Source of the DNA: Gremmenia infestans
Taxonomy: Eukaryota > Ascomycota > Leotiomycetes > Helotiales > Hamatocanthoscyphaceae
Direction: 5' to 3'
Assembly: GCA_032629725.1 (NCBI GenBank)
Contig: JAFEVB010000007.1
Location: forward strand, 930,001-994,000
DNA length: 64,000 bases
The notes beneath the pieces are model-generated. The model worked only from the letters and a program-made list of their open reading frames with translations, searched no databases and was not told where the DNA came from. Both the position numbers and the translations under genes were made by a program. Below are positions 22,016 to 34,692 of this stretch, in pieces (the stretch's first letter is position 1; every line of letters begins with the position of its first letter).

Positions 22016-25000
22016 ATGCCCAGTCCGCCCTTCAAAGTTAAGGCGGTTTACGAATACACTTCCCCGCACGAAGATGATCTCCATTTTCCCAATGGAACCA
22101 TAATTACAGTCACCGAGGAGGAAGACGACGATTGGTATTCTGGGGAATACGTGGATGCTTCAGGAGTGAAGCAGGAGGGGATCTTCCCTAGGAACTTCGT
22201 TGAGAAATATGAACCTACAGCTCCTCCAAGGCCAATCCGTCAAAGCCGACCCAAAAAAGAGGCAGAACCTGCTCCCGAGCCAGCCCCCGGGCCAGCACAA
22301 CCATCCGAACCAACGCACGTAGAGGAGCAAGAACCCGAGCCGGAGCAAGAAGCGCCTGTTGCAAGAGACCCCCCTCCACCGGTTCCAAAGCCTGAAGTAG
22401 CAAGCTCCCCTCGATTTGCAGAGCCGGTGCCCCCACCACCAGCGCCGAAAGCCGTACCATCCTCGAAGCCCCCGGTTTCCGACAAGCCAAGCGGGGGCTC
22501 ATTTCGAGATCGTATTGCGGCTTTCAATAAGGCAGCTCCTCCCCCAGCGCCATTCAAACCTGGCACTTTGGGTTCCGGAAGTTCCAGTAATTTCATCAAG
22601 AAACCTTTCGTTGCTCCACCCCCGAGCAAGAATTCCTACGTTCCTCCGCCTCGTGAGATCGCGCCACAGAGAACATACAGGCGTGATGAGGACCCTGAGA
22701 TTGCAGCGAAGGAGTCCGAAAATCTAGAGCAAGCGGAACGAGCGGGATTGGCACCTGCATTTAATGAAGCTAACGCTGAAGAGCAACCAAAGCCGACGAG
22801 CTTGAAGGAGAGAATCGCACTTTTGCAGAAACAGCAAATGGAACAGGCTTCTCGCCATGCCGATGCGGCTCAGAAGAAGGAAAAGCCGAAACGTCCTGTC
22901 AAGAAACGAACTGATTCTCATCCCGCCGAAGATGTCGAGGAGGGAGATGGAGCTTCTTTGGAGAGAAAAGATACCGAGGAGACGGTTGGAAAGGCTTCCA
23001 TGGATTCGGTCCGAGAAGAATCGAGTGTGCCAAGAAGACGTAAATCTTCAAAGGGGGCCGTTACAAGTCCCGGTATCCACCCTCGAAAGTCCTTTGGCGA
23101 CGGGAATGATGCCGACATGTCTGGAGCTGGCTATACTACTGAAGAACCAGAGGAAACATCCACCGGAAAAGATGACAACGATGAGAACGCGAGATCCCGT
23201 GCGCCTCAGATTCCTGTGCGAGCACCCACCGCAGCTACTCAAGAACCCGATGTTGGAGAAGAAGAGGGTGCTGCCGAGGAGCCACAGGGTGAGGAGGAAG
23301 ACGAAGACGAAGACGAAGAAGAAGAAGAAGAAGAAGAAGAAGAAGAAGAAGAAGATCTCGACCCAGAAACACGTCGTAAGGAAGAATTGAGAGCACGCAT
23401 GGCCAAGATGAGTGGTGGAATGGGTATGCACGGCATGTTTGGTGGTGGTATGCCAATGCCCGCTCCTGTAGCGCCGCCTAAGAAGAAGAAGTCTACCAGC
23501 AACAGCGAGAAGCGTTCGGGAGAGTACGGAGCTGAGGATGTTGATTCGCCTACTATACGTGCACCTCCTGTCCCTATGATCCCGATGCCTGGCCTGTCCA
23601 AAGTTCGGAGCCCGGAGGAATTTGAACAGCACGAGCATGAAGACGAGCATACCCCTATATCTTCTCGGCCATATGATGAGCTCCCAGATGTTGAGGACGT
23701 AGTACCTTCACAAGCTAGGGGTGCTCCACCACCAGGTACGAATGATTGGAAGAAACACACATCTACGTATGCTAATATTTATTTAGTCACCTCAGCCGAG
23801 ACTCATGGCGCTCCCCCCCATACCAGGCGGAAGACCAGCTCCTCCGCCTGTGCCAAAAGAGTGTAAGTCAATCAGATCCTTTTTTTAAAAAGATCACGTC
23901 TAATGTGATCAGCGCGACCTTCCATTCCGCCCCAATCGATGCCAATGTCCCCCAGTCTAGGGTCCGAATCCGATGATGAGTTGTCTACTAGTGTTCAAAA
24001 TCTCTCCATGTCAAGTCCCAGAAGTGAAGCCCCTCGCGCTCAACCCAGACCTGCGGAAACTCCTGTATCACCGCGCTCGCCCCAAATGAAGAGAGCATCA
24101 ACATCCTACTTTGCGGGTGATGAGGCGTTCGCGACCTCTCCTAGTACCCAAGGATCAGGTAGGCGAGCAAGTAAAGTTCCACCAATCCCTGGTGCTGGTA
24201 TAGCATCCTCGCCTCAAAGCCGAGCTCCTCCGCCACCACCTCATGGTGCACCTCCACCATTAAGTCGATCATCGACTGGAGATCACCGTGTTCTTCGCCC
24301 TCCTCAAGCTGCACCAAGAGAGGAGAGCGATGAGGAGGTCACTGAATACGAGGGAGACTATGATACCGACATCGCCTCTGCGGCACCTCATAAAGATGCC
24401 TTGAAAGCGCATGCAAGGGACTCGAGCTTAGAGGACAACACCCCCCTTCGATCACCTGTCACTGCTCCATCAGCCGTACCACCTCCACTTCCACCAACTT
24501 CCGCTCCCCGTGCAGTGCCACCTCCGTTGCCTTCACAAGCGCCTCCTTTACCTTCACAGCCGCCTCCACACTCGAGGCAATCTTCGGAGATGCCTAGAGC
24601 TGCTCCACCACCTCCGCCGATAAAATTGGCAGCACCTTGGGAGCCAGAAGATGACGACGAATATGATCCTTACAGGTATACCGCGCCAAATCAAGGTGTT
24701 TCTATTCCTTCTGTTTCCACGCCTAGAATTGAACGACACGGCGAAGACCTATACTCAGCGTCGCCGCCGAGACAAGCACATGTTCCACCACCTCAAGAGA
24801 GGGCAGGTCCTCCACCACCACCTCGCGACTTAGGCCCTGGCCCGTCGAACAGAGGACCACGACAGTCTGTGGATATCCAGCGCTCATCAACCTCTGCACG
24901 AAGATCTGTAGAGTTGAGTAGAATGTCTATGGACCCTGGCTTTGTTGCCAATGATGTAGACCTCGGACAGAGCACTTACTGGTGGGCTCAACCGAAAGGA

Positions 25001-25711
25001 ATACCTCCTGTTTTCTCAGGTAGGAAGGACATCTTGTTCGAGACAGAAGAGTCTACTTCAGCAAAGCGAGGTGGCAAGACTACAACGACTAAAGATCTCT
25101 ACGTTCTGTACCAGGATTACTCACAAACGATCATTACGGCTCAATTTGATGCTCAAAACCCCGGGGACTTTAAGCTCGAGCAGCGGCACGAACCGCCTCC
25201 ATCTCGATTGCGACAAGATCAACTAGAGGAGGCACACGAGCAGTTTGGACGCCGTATTTTCGAAGGAGTATCATCTAAAAAGGATACCGTTGTTGGAGAT
25301 GGAACACCACAAGCCCTCATCAAAGAACTTCTTAAGCCCCTTGCCAATGCTTTACTCCCCGTCGGAACACGTTCATACGGTGCACTCGTCTATGGTAATC
25401 TCGCTAATGCCTCTACGACCCAAAATGACGAGATACGCCCCGGCGACATCATCACTCTCCGTAATACCAAATTCCAAGGCAAGCATGGACCAATGCACGG
25501 CAAGTATAGCATGGAAGTTGGTAAGCCGGACCACGTTGGCGTGGTAGCTGAGTGGGATGGCACGAAGAAGAAAGTTAGGGCTTGGGAGCAGGGTCGAGAG
25601 AGCAAGAAGGTGAAGCTGGAGAGCTTCAAGTTGGATGATCTGCGAAGTGGGGAAGTGAAGATCTGGAGAGTCATGCCGCGGAGTTGGGTCGGGTGGCAGG
25701 GGCAGAATTAG
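22016..25711 (+). CDS. BBC1: SH3-domain actin-patch protein Bbc1/Mti1-like
   Basis: The start ATG is at 22016. An SH3 domain occupies about residues 1-60 (FKVKAVYEYTSPHEDDLHF, DDWYSGEYVD, GIFPRNFVEKYEP). A long Pro-rich, charged disordered middle follows with a Glu run encoded by GAA repeats (about 23303-23355). The C-terminal conserved domain starts TYWWAQPKGIPPVFSGR and ends in SGEVKIWRVMPRSWVGW. Bbc1 binds type I myosins and tempers actin assembly at endocytic patches. Exon 1 (22016-23735) and exon 3 (23913-25711) are clear. A middle P-rich exon, 23787-23862, has good splice sites but is 76 bases, one too many for phase. Either the C7 run at 23813-23819 has an extra base, or the segment is skipped; exons 1 and 3 join in frame directly. 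Confidence 0.88.
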
Positions 25712-27620
25712 AGGGGCGGTGTCTTTTGGAGATTGATGATTGTGGTTCGTTCCAGCATGGGCAACAGACTTGGTCATAGGATTCTGCGAGTGAAGTGTAC
25801 ACGAGAGTTACAATTTATGCATAGCATCATTGCGCAGCCGAATTCAGTGTTTCTATTCCCCCTACCTTATTAAGCCACGATCAACTTTTTCTTCGTAGTT
25901 TCAAACGACAGCATTGACAGAATTAGCTTCGCTGAACACAACTTCCCCCATCACTAGGAAAGGGGGCCTAGACCCACTTTCGCTTGATTGAAGAGACGAT
26001 GGTAACTAAGTCTTTGGACAGTCGAAATCTATAGGAGGGAGCTCATATGTAACGTGATATTTAAAATTGCCTAAAGCGATAGCCATTGTCGAGAAATTTC
26101 ACTTGCTAGCGAAATTCCATCGTGAGTGGTTTCAGGTAAGATTCTTCAATTCTTCTTTTTCGTTTGATTCAACCCACCGTGGCTTTCAAGGGAAATAACG
26201 TTCTCAACTGTGTAGGTGAAGAAGCTGCAGATAGACCCAGGGAGAGAGGATGTGTGGCACTGTATTTTGATTTACACAAGCAGAAGGGTCCTCCCTTTAT
26301 ACCCACGCCGATGGAAGCAGGTATTTCGACGCTGGGTATCTTGAGGGACGAGAACTGTTTCTCAAATTGGAAAGAGAGAGAACCTATATGCCTCTGAGGT
26401 GGTCCTTGGGGTGGGGGGTTCCTCATAGGGTCAGATGGGGAGACTCAAAGCGAGGACGTGTGTTTACGAACAGTGAGGGAATATTGTCAAAATTTCGCAA
26501 GGGTATATTGACGACCTCGATACTAAGGCTACAATTTTCACTACCTAGGAAAGTAGTCTTATGTTCCACGTTTTATGTTTTATGATAGGGTGATCAAAAT
26601 ACTTAAAGTTGATTCCAATGGTAAAATTGTTGGAAAGCGGTGGAAGGAATGGGCCGTTTTGGAGAAGGTGAGTATAGATATTCATAAGAGAGAGGTTCAC
26701 TAACAATTTGTCCAAATATCCTATCTTGATTAATTATTAATCATTGAACACATCAGTCATTCTAAGATACGAAAGATGGCCAATAATCTCGTCGTTTGAT
26801 TGATTAAAGGGCTTGGACTCGGACACACACCTACCTGAAGCAAAGATGTGACAAGGCAAAGTCTATATGCACACGATATCTAACTTAAGGATTTTGGTTC
26901 CACCTTTCCTCCAATTCCAAACCCGAGATAGCTAAATCATAAGATTCAAGTTTGGGTAAACACATTCAACCGCTACATACTATGTTTTATCTTCTTGCTG
27001 CGCTGTTGAATTTCCTCGATACGTCTCCGGAGCAGGATACTTTAGGTTTTATTATCTAGGTTATGACCGTATAAACCTCCTGTGCGTTTTTAGATACCAT
27101 AAAAGTTGGGCCGCCTGAGAAGGGAAATGAAGGGGAAAAGTGGGGGTGTTTCTGAATAACACTTTAAAGTATTTGCACGAACTTATTATAATTATTGTAA
27201 TTGAAGCGAAGATTTCTGGGTATTTGAACTAGTATTATGATCACATGTATTGCGATATGTGCAAGACCCGTTTGACGAACCATTGGCCTTTGATTCTGGG
27301 AGCAGAGACCCCCCTTTCCACCCGCCAAATGTTACGCGAAATTTCGTCGCGAGGGACCAGCCCAGCCCTCATGTGAAGCCGACCCTGCAAAGATGACACT
27401 GCTTACCTGAATACCAAAATGTACTTTAGCCCGCATTCTCCAATAACATCGCTAGCTCACAAGCGGGGTCGACTATTAAAAAAAGAAACCCGACCCTTCT
27501 TTCTTCAACCCTCCCACCTTCCTCACCAAACTTCCCATCTCCATCTTCCAACAAATATCCCTCACCCACCACCCCTCAAATCGCTACCATACACCAGGAA
27601 AGACATCTCAGATACTCAAA
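25712..27620. other. Long intergenic region
   Basis: About 1.9 kb with no supported gene. The right end, about 27490-27600, is rich in C and T and is the likely core promoter and 5' UTR of the reductase gene. Frames near 26164-26426 overlap on both strands and show no features. Confidence 0.4.
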
Positions 27621-28818
27621 ATGTCACCCAACACAGTTTACCTAATCACAGGAGGAAATCGAGGTTTGCCCCCACTTCTGCCCCTATCTTACTGCGTCTC
27701 CACCTTACCCCTATTCATCCCCCTCGCTAACACGCAAGCGAACCAGGAATCGGATTCGGCCTAACAGCATCACTCCTCCTCCGTCCCCGCACCACAGTAA
27801 TCGCCACAATCCGGTCTGAAGAAACGGCCCAGGATGATCTGCACGCTTTGCCGGTTGGCGAAACTAGCAGACTGATCATAATGTATCTGGATCTCTCCGC
27901 GTATAGCCCCGAAACGGAAATGGAAACAGAAGCAAAAACGAATCAAGCACACCTCCCTCTCCACACCCCCGAAAACCTCTATCGCGTCCTAACATCAACC
28001 TACCACATCCACCACCTAAATACCATCATCGCCTCCGCAGGCCACGGAACCTCTTTCCACCCCCTCGTCTCCACAAGCCCCTCCTCCCTGCTCCAGCATT
28101 TTCAAATCAACACCCTGGGCCCCATATGCCTCTTCCAAGCTCTTTATCCGTTACTAGAGGGCATAGAGAGCAAGTTTGTCCTCGTTAGTAGTAGTCTGGG
28201 TAGTATAGCGGCGATGGATACGCAAGCAGGCACGGAACCGACGCTGGCGTATGGGGTGAGTAAGGCAGCGGCGAATTACTTTTGCAGGAAGGTGCATTTT
28301 GAATGCGAGGGCGTTACGGCGCTGGCCGTGCATCCTGGGTGTAAGTCCTCCAACTCCCTTTTCCCCACAGCAAATCCCAAAATTATTTTCCTCTGAGTAA
28401 CAAGTATTTTGGGGGTTCACCTGGTTTTTTGTTTTTGTTTTGGGGGTGGTGTATAAGATTGGAGTGGAAAGTGGGAATAAATCACTCCCAAAAACGCTTC
28501 AAATCAATCAACTAACTAAAGAATTCCCAGGGGTAAAGACAGGCAATGGTCAAGCATTCGCAGATGCAGTTGGGGTTAAAGAGCCGCCGATGAGTTTAAA
28601 TGATAGTGTGAAAGGGGTTTTGAAGCAGGTGAGGAGCTTCTTTTTCATCATGAAGTCAAATGGAGGCTAGGTTCACCCTTATCCAGAGGGTTAGATGGAA
28701 CGCAGTAGAGGGCTGGGCCGGACAGGGCTAACAAAAAGGGATTTAGATTGATGCAGCGAGCAAGACGACGACGTCAGGGAAGTTCGTGTCGTATGATGGG
28801 AGTGTCATACCTTGGTGA
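27621..28818 (+). CDS. Short-chain dehydrogenase/reductase, nor-1-like ketoreductase
   Basis: Four exons, 27621-27663, 27747-28339, 28531-28628 and 28747-28818, join in frame. The NAD(P)-binding motif TGGxxxGIG is completed across the first intron (VYLITGGNR then GIGFGLTASLL). The catalytic Ser lies in KFVLVSSSLGSIAAMD and the Tyr/Lys pair in YGVSKAAANYF. HPGWVKTGNG is formed across the third junction. The set is the classical cytoplasmic SDR core, and the sequence is closest in style to the norsolorinic acid ketoreductase-like group. There is no polyketide cluster nearby, so a role in toxin synthesis is not implied. Substrate is unknown. Confidence 0.85.
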
Positions 28819-29167
28819 GGGAGGGAGCACTTGGCGGAGGTGTGTTGAATAAGAGAGAGGTGAGGGGAAGGGATTTGACGGACGCGACGGATTTGGTAGG
28901 TGATGGGATGGTGTTGGCAATAGAATTGCTCTATTGCTGCTTCACGTGACTGACCGCAAAGTGTAACTAAGCCACTTACTTTATGAGACTTCACTCCGCG
29001 ATTCTGCCTCTTGGGACAGGAAGTGTGATGTTTTTTCTAATTAGTAAAATGTAGCATATGCTGTCATCATTTGTATACAGCTACTTGCAAATCCAAGACA
29101 GCTGAGCAGCCCAAGACTCCAAAACTTCCCAATCCAAAATTTCCCCCTAAAGCTAAACAACAGACTA
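28819..29167. other. Convergent 3' spacer
   Basis: This 349-base gap lies between the stop codons of the reductase (plus strand) and the transporter (minus strand). It presumably holds both polyadenylation regions. No gene is seen. Confidence 0.45.
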
Positions 29168-31106
29168 CTACTCCAACTTCTCCGACGTAGACGAAGTAGA
29201 GTCCGCATGCGTCTGCATATCCTCATGCAACAAGGCCTGAGGTCCAACATACTTTCCACCCTTGATAAACCACCAAACAGCGGCGAAAATCGACATACCA
29301 CCTGTAATCAAACAAGCGTAGTTCATATTAACCGGCGTAACTGGCAACGAATACGGGAAGCAGTAGATGACTACGAACACGATGATGTAGAGACAGGATA
29401 CGATGTTAACGGCGTAGCCGACCTTGTGGCCCATCTTGTAGGGCCCGGGTCGCATGCTGTTGATGAAGGGGCCCGGGGCTTCGGAGGCGCGGGAGAAACG
29501 CTTGGTGAAGATGAAGGGCAGGATTGCGGCGAGGTAGGAGAGTGTTGAGAGGACGACAAAGGAGCCGACGAAGGCGGAGAATGCGGTGGTAGAACCAACC
29601 TAAAAGCATTGAGGATTAGTATTGCTTGTTCTTAGAAACAGTAAATCCGTAAAAGGGGTAGTTGAGGACCAGAACTTACATAAATCGCCCCCAAGATAGT
29701 ACAGAATACACCACAGACCACAGTAGCATTAAACGGATTCTTGAAACGTGGAGATATGACTCCAAGTGTACCAGGAAACGGAACAGCTTCGTCGCGAGCA
29801 AGAGTCCACAAACAGCGCCCAGCAGTGATAAAAGTACCAATACATGTACAGAATATCGGTACAAAGATCATGATCAAGAGCCCCATAGTAGCTGGAACAC
29901 TGCCTCCAGTAGCCTGAATGTAGATTTGCGCAAGAGGGAAGTACGAAGCGCCCAAAACATCATCTAAGTTCGTGATGGCGTAGAATATGGCAATCATGTA
30001 AAAGAAAGCAGTGAAGAAACCGATGAGCATCTGAGCTGCGATAGCAAGCGGGATATTTCGCCTGGGATTAGGGATTTCCTCCGCAAGGTGAGAGACGCAG
30101 TCTGGGGTTCCAACAGCATAAGCACCATTCAACATACCAGCCAAGAAAACGAAGCCGTTGCTATTATATCCGGTCTGGTTAGACCAATCTGCCCAAACGA
30201 AGGAAGCAGAGGCATAGCCAGAACCGCTTGTATGAGGGAGGACAGCACAAACGACAATGGTGATGAATACTCCAGCCAAGATGAAGAACAAGCCAATGTT
30301 GTTCACCATTGGCAAGGCCCGGTTGGCGAACAGGACTATGCAACAGCAGATCCAGGTAACGAGCAGATGAGCAATGAAGATGTGCCATCTCTCCGGGACA
30401 AAGCCTGGGTGGTAGAGTGCGTACATAGCGGTGGCGATTTGGGCAGAGATACTAGCCATCGAAGCTGTACAAGGTTAGTTCCTGTTCTACAAAGGCCAAA
30501 AGTTCGCTTCGTCTCACCAGTTGCACAGACCCTAGTCATAAGTTTAGCATTTGATATCATCTGAGGAAGTGGGTGTCCATACCAAGCAAACGTATTCCAC
30601 CATCCAGCAAACCATCCACAAATGCGTCCATACTTTGGACCTGGAGTGATAGAAGCCCAGTGATAGACTCCGGCACTACTTGGCATAGACGATGAAAGTT
30701 CCTAATGATTTGGTTAGAAGTAGTAGACTGATGTGATACGTTGAACCTACATACAGCAAGGGAAGCAGCAACAAGCCAGTAGAATATGGAGACTGCGATA
30801 AACTCGTACAAAACTCCAGGTGGACCACCATTGCTAATAGACTGTCAATATTATATTTCAAACATTCTGATGGGGAGCTTACTAGATTGCGACGGCAATG
30901 CTACCACCCAGAGCAGCCCATGTGTTTCCCGTAACGATACCAACAGAGCAGACAGAGAGCAAAGAGAAGTTGCGCTCCAGCTCCTGGACATGGCCAGTCT
31001 CATTTACCACTCCCACATCTCGCGGGGTAAGTCCAGATACCATTGTACCTTGCTCGGAATCCGAGTAATTGCCAGTTGGCTTGCCTGTTGATGGTGGAGA
31101 TGCCAT
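29168..31106 (-). CDS. APC-family amino acid/choline/GABA permease
   Basis: The gene starts at ATG 31106 with a hydrophilic, Ser/Gly-rich N-terminus. Exon 1 (31106-30883) reaches the first helix (LLSVCSVGIVTGNTWAALGG), and exon 2 begins at 30833 in phase. Several short introns follow. The largest exon (about 30459-29690) encodes many transmembrane helices with typical loops such as NPRRNIPLAIAAQMLIG, SVPATMGLLIMIFVPIFCTC and TAGRCLWTLARDEAVPF. The C-terminal exon reads PGPYKMGHKVGYAVNIVSCL and ends in a short acidic tail. Layout and loops match the fungal amino acid/polyamine/organocation permeases related to Hnm1 and Uga4. It should sit in the plasma membrane. The substrate cannot be fixed from sequence. 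Confidence 0.87.
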
Positions 31107-32546
31107 ATTGGGAGGGTGTATCCAGGCAGAGAAAAAGGGCTTGAAGAAGAGTTTTGAGGAAGGAGCAGGGACGAGGGAGTAGAACGGAGGGAGCAGAGAG
31201 GAAGGAGCAGAGAGGAGGCCGAAGACTTTTTGTGTGAATTTAAGAGTAGTGGAGTACTAGGAGGTGGTGAATCGGCAGTAGGCAGTCTGGACCGTCGCCT
31301 CATGTCTCATGAAACTTGGGAGGAGCTTTGGACTTTCATACTTTTAGAGATATCTAGTACAAGAGCCGTGCGTATATTGAAGGCAAATGATTACTTGAGA
31401 GGAGCTATAATCTTGCGCGGTCTGATAAGGGTGGCATACTATGCCGTGAGGTTACATAGTGGGAAAGCATACCTCCTTGTATGTACTATGCAGCCGCCGG
31501 CAATTGATTATTGGTACAAGTAGGTACAGTAGTGACAACACGGTCAAGGCCCAAAGTTTCATAAATTACAACAACAATAATTATCATGGCATGCTTGCTT
31601 CTTTTAGGTGGTAGTACCTACCTACCTACCTACCTACCACCACTACAGCCGGAGAAGAATAGCGTGTCAACATGGTACAGAGATACTGCGTCGTCCCGCG
31701 GTGGGAGGACAGTGCCCGTACGAGTAAGCCATGCGGCAAACCCGCAAACCACACCACATGCACCACACGGGTCTTCTAAACTCGACGGAAATTACGAGAG
31801 ATGACGACTCGATAAGCTATGTTGCAAGCAGAGATGTGATCTGTCGAAATCTGGAGAACAGCCAGGGGTAGCTTAAATTTAACAGGTCGACGGCCAAGAT
31901 CTTCATGCGGGGTTGAAACTCCATCGGGACAGCTCCACCTGTGAATTGATAACGACCCGCGTGGTAAGATAGTCTTACATAAATCGTACTACAGTGTACA
32001 ATCCGACATAGTTCTGTATGCTTTCAAGTTCCCACCAAGTTTCTATTACATCTTCCGTCTCATTCCCATATTGCCGCAAGCGCAGCAACCATTGTCTTGT
32101 GCAACATACCTCGTAGAACTTCGACTATCCCGTCGGGATCCTGCAGATTGATGACCTCTTTTCCATGCGAGGTTTGGCAAGATGTACCGAATTGGTTTGA
32201 CGAGTGCCTATTCCGATGTCGATACCCGTCACCATCCACATGTCACCCCTGACCCGATGAAAAGTTCAGCTTCCATGCTGGTGAGCGCGTGTGGCGCTCG
32301 CTGGGGAGTCCCGGTGGGCGTAACCTCCAGCTATAAAGTTTCTCAATCTAGAAACTGGACTATATTTGTTTGTTTCCGGAATAGAGCTAAGCCTGCCGTT
32401 TGTGCTTTTGATTTTCGCTCTCAAATGTTGAACAAAGGCGTTCGCTAGGCGTTCGTGTTTTTTGGGGGGTTTGGCTGAAAAGCTTCGTGCGAATATTGAT
32501 GGACACGCAGAGCAAAGGCTTGCATTTCGAAGATCTGATTGACCCA
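31107..32546. other. Intergenic region with TACC microsatellite
   Basis: About 1.4 kb upstream of the permease and downstream of the acetyltransferase. A (TACC)n run lies at about 31616-31639. No frame carries a recognisable domain. Confidence 0.45.
31616..31639. repeat. TACC tetranucleotide microsatellite
   Basis: About five to six units of ACCT/TACC repeat are visible in sequence, in the permease upstream region. Confidence 0.8.
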
Positions 32547-33134
32547 TCAGAGCGCTTTCATCATCACACACCTGCTCGCCTGGTCGAGCCCTTGTTTTCC
32601 TTCCTGTACCATAATGTCCAGATATTTTCTTCCCATAGCCTGAGCATACACCTCCACGAATCCCATCTTTGCGTACCAGTAGCCGTTCCATGGAACGTCG
32701 CGATAAGTCGTCAACGTAATAGTTTTGTATCCCTCTCTTCGAACCTGCTCCATCATGTTGCTCATTAATGCTTTCCCCACGCCTCTGCTTTGGAAATCCC
32801 GTGCGACCGAGACCTCTACGAGATGAAAGTTGCCTTCGAAAGTCTCCCCTCCTAGAAATCCAATCGGTTGATCCCAATCATTGACAGCAATCCACAGATG
32901 ATTCGACTTTGCCATTCCAGTCAAGACGGCAGGATCAAGGGTTGGACCGTCTGCTAAGAATCCAAGGTTGACTGTTCTGAACAGTTGTGCAGCGGATCGT
33001 TCAACGCTTTCCAGTAAAGAAATATCTGATGATCTCGCTGGACGGATGCCGAATCTAGGGACTTCCTCCATGGATTCGGCTTGTTGTACGTATGCGGCAG
33101 CCATAGCCAAGATGGCAAGGGCGTTGGTCGACAT
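32547..33134 (-). CDS. GNAT-family N-acetyltransferase
   Basis: The frame is open further upstream, but the ATG at 33134 is preferred and gives 195 residues; a second in-frame ATG lies about 20 codons later, just before the core begins (FGIRPARSSDISLLESVERS). The acetyl-CoA-binding core is clear: LVEVSVARDFQSRGVGKALM carries the R/QxxGxG/A loop, followed by a helix and TITLTTYRDVPWNGYWYAKM. LWIAVNDWDQPIGFLGGE forms the preceding strands. It belongs to the small GCN5-related acetyltransferases, but the acceptor (amine, amino acid or protein) is unknown. It is head to head with the MDP-1-type phosphatase gene, 498 bases apart. Confidence 0.82.
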   Translation of the reverse strand: MSTNALAILAMAAAYVQQAESMEEVPRFGIRPARSSDISLLESVERSAAQLFRTVNLGFLADGPTLDPAVLTGMAKSNHLWIAVNDWDQPIGFLGGETFEGNFHLVEVSVARDFQSRGVGKALMSNMMEQVRREGYKTITLTTYRDVPWNGYWYAKMGFVEVYAQAMGRKYLDIMVQEGKQGLDQASRCVMMKAL

Positions 33135-33632
33135 TGGAGCTACAGTAGTGGTGAGTAAGAAGAAGAGCTTCACTGTGTTGGTAGCTGAATTGTGGTTCGA
33201 GGCGAGTAGGATGATTAGGTTCTTGAAGGAGAGGAGTTTGGAGAAGACAAGAAAGAGAGTTGGCGGAGAGAAAGAAGGAAAAGCTGAATAATAAGTGCGG
33301 ACGAAAGCGTCTGAGTGAGTTATAAATACTTGGTAATACTGCATAAAAGTATGAAAAAGACCCTTGCAGCAAATTTCAAAACAAAGCAAAGCTCAATGAT
33401 CTATCCCTGCAGACTTCGTAATTAATGCAACCTTAAATTTGGTGGCGCCTCACCTTTCCTTATCGGTATGACGTTGACTCGTGAGTGGTGAACTTTGATT
33501 TTGATTTGATCTGCCCCTCCCTCGTCCAGAGTAAATACACGTAGACGGCAAAGACAAACAAACTCTTGAAGCACGGCAAACCTCTCGCTTTCAATACTCA
33601 TCCTCCTCGTCCTCTTTCTTCTCCCTGCCACG
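33135..33632. promoter_or_regulatory. Shared divergent upstream region GNAT/MDP-1
   Basis: This 498-base interval separates two divergent starts. A C/T-rich stretch at about 33597-33630 sits directly before the plus-strand ATG. No defined sites are assigned. Confidence 0.4.
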
Positions 33633-34287
33633 ATGGTGAAGAAAGTCAGCAAAGATGCACCTCCTGCAGAATCAAGCAGCATCTCACCCCCCTCATCATT
33701 CGAAGAAGGCGCCCTCCCAAAGCTCATAGTTTTCGACCTGGACTACACATTATGGCCCTTCTGGGTCGACACACACGTAACACCTCCCCTCAAAGCCTCT
33801 GCCGACCACAGCTCAGCCAAAGACCGAACCGGTGAGAACTTCGCCTTCTACTACGAAGTGCCTTCCATCCTCTACTCCCTACGCGAACGGGGCATCAAAG
33901 TCGGAGCAGCGTCGAGGACAAATGCTCCTGATTTGGGGAGGGAGATGTTACGGTTACTGCATATTGCGGATGCGGAGGGCAAGAAGAGAAAGGCGATTGA
34001 GCATTTTGATTATTTGGAGATATATCCGGGGAGTAAGATTACGCATTTTACGAAACTGCAGAAAGCTTCGGGGTTGGCGTATGAAGATATGCTTTTTTTT
34101 GACGATGAGGCTAGGAATCGGAATGTGGAGACTTTGGGAGTTACTAGTAAGTTGGATCTCTGGCTTTTGGGGATCTAAGTAGGTACGGAGACTGATTTCT
34201 ATAGTGCACTTGGTTAGAGATGGAGTCAACAAAGCGGAGATCAATAATGGGATTAAGGCATGGCGCAAGAGACATGGACATGAGTGA
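33633..34287 (+). CDS. Magnesium-dependent phosphatase-1-like HAD phosphatase
   Basis: Two exons, 33633-34146 and 34205-34287, join to 198 residues. HAD motif I is IVFDLDYTLWPFWVDTHV with the nucleophile and acid aspartates (DxD). Motif II lies in KVGAASRTNAPD, and the motif III/IV region is ITHFTKLQKASG plus MLFFDDEARN. This is the compact MDP-1 family, which includes protein-tyrosine/sugar phosphatases in animals and fructosamine-6-phosphatase-like enzymes. The C-terminal exon supplies VRDGVNKAEINNGIKAWR, as expected. All catalytic residues are present. The physiological substrate in fungi is not known to me. Confidence 0.88.
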
Positions 34288-34692
34288 GAGTAGTAGGATT
34301 GAAAGAAAGATCCAAGAGATACCCAACTAGAGCGAGGGAGGCGTTTGAGATGTAGAAGTCCTACAATAGGGTACAAACCATAGAAGCATCTCATAGATGA
34401 AGAAATAACGAAATGATCAATGATAAGATTTACAAGAGATTTTGATGCATCTTTACTCCGTACAGTACAGTACGTGTACCTACCTAGGCTAGGTATTGCT
34501 TGTTGCAGGGGTCACTAAGGTAATCAGATCAAATACCCCTGAAGAGCTTTGAATTGGTGACGCACATGATAGCCCGCGCATCTCCTGATAACTTTCCACT
34601 CAACGCGTCCCACCCTCCACCACGCCACGTCCGCAAACCCAACGTGTTTTCCAGTCCCCCAAGTAACTACCACATCCTGGCTATGCATCAAG
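34288..34692. other. Spacer upstream of the RAD4-like gene
   Basis: Contains a TACTCCGTAC site near 34447-34456, followed by GTACAG repeats and ACCTACCTAGG at about 34480-34490. No coding sequence is seen. Confidence 0.45.

Noticed and set aside
27621..31106. Metabolite cluster of nor-1-like reductase plus permease
   Set aside because: The two genes are convergent and flanked by housekeeping genes, with no synthase; a chance neighbourhood is simpler.
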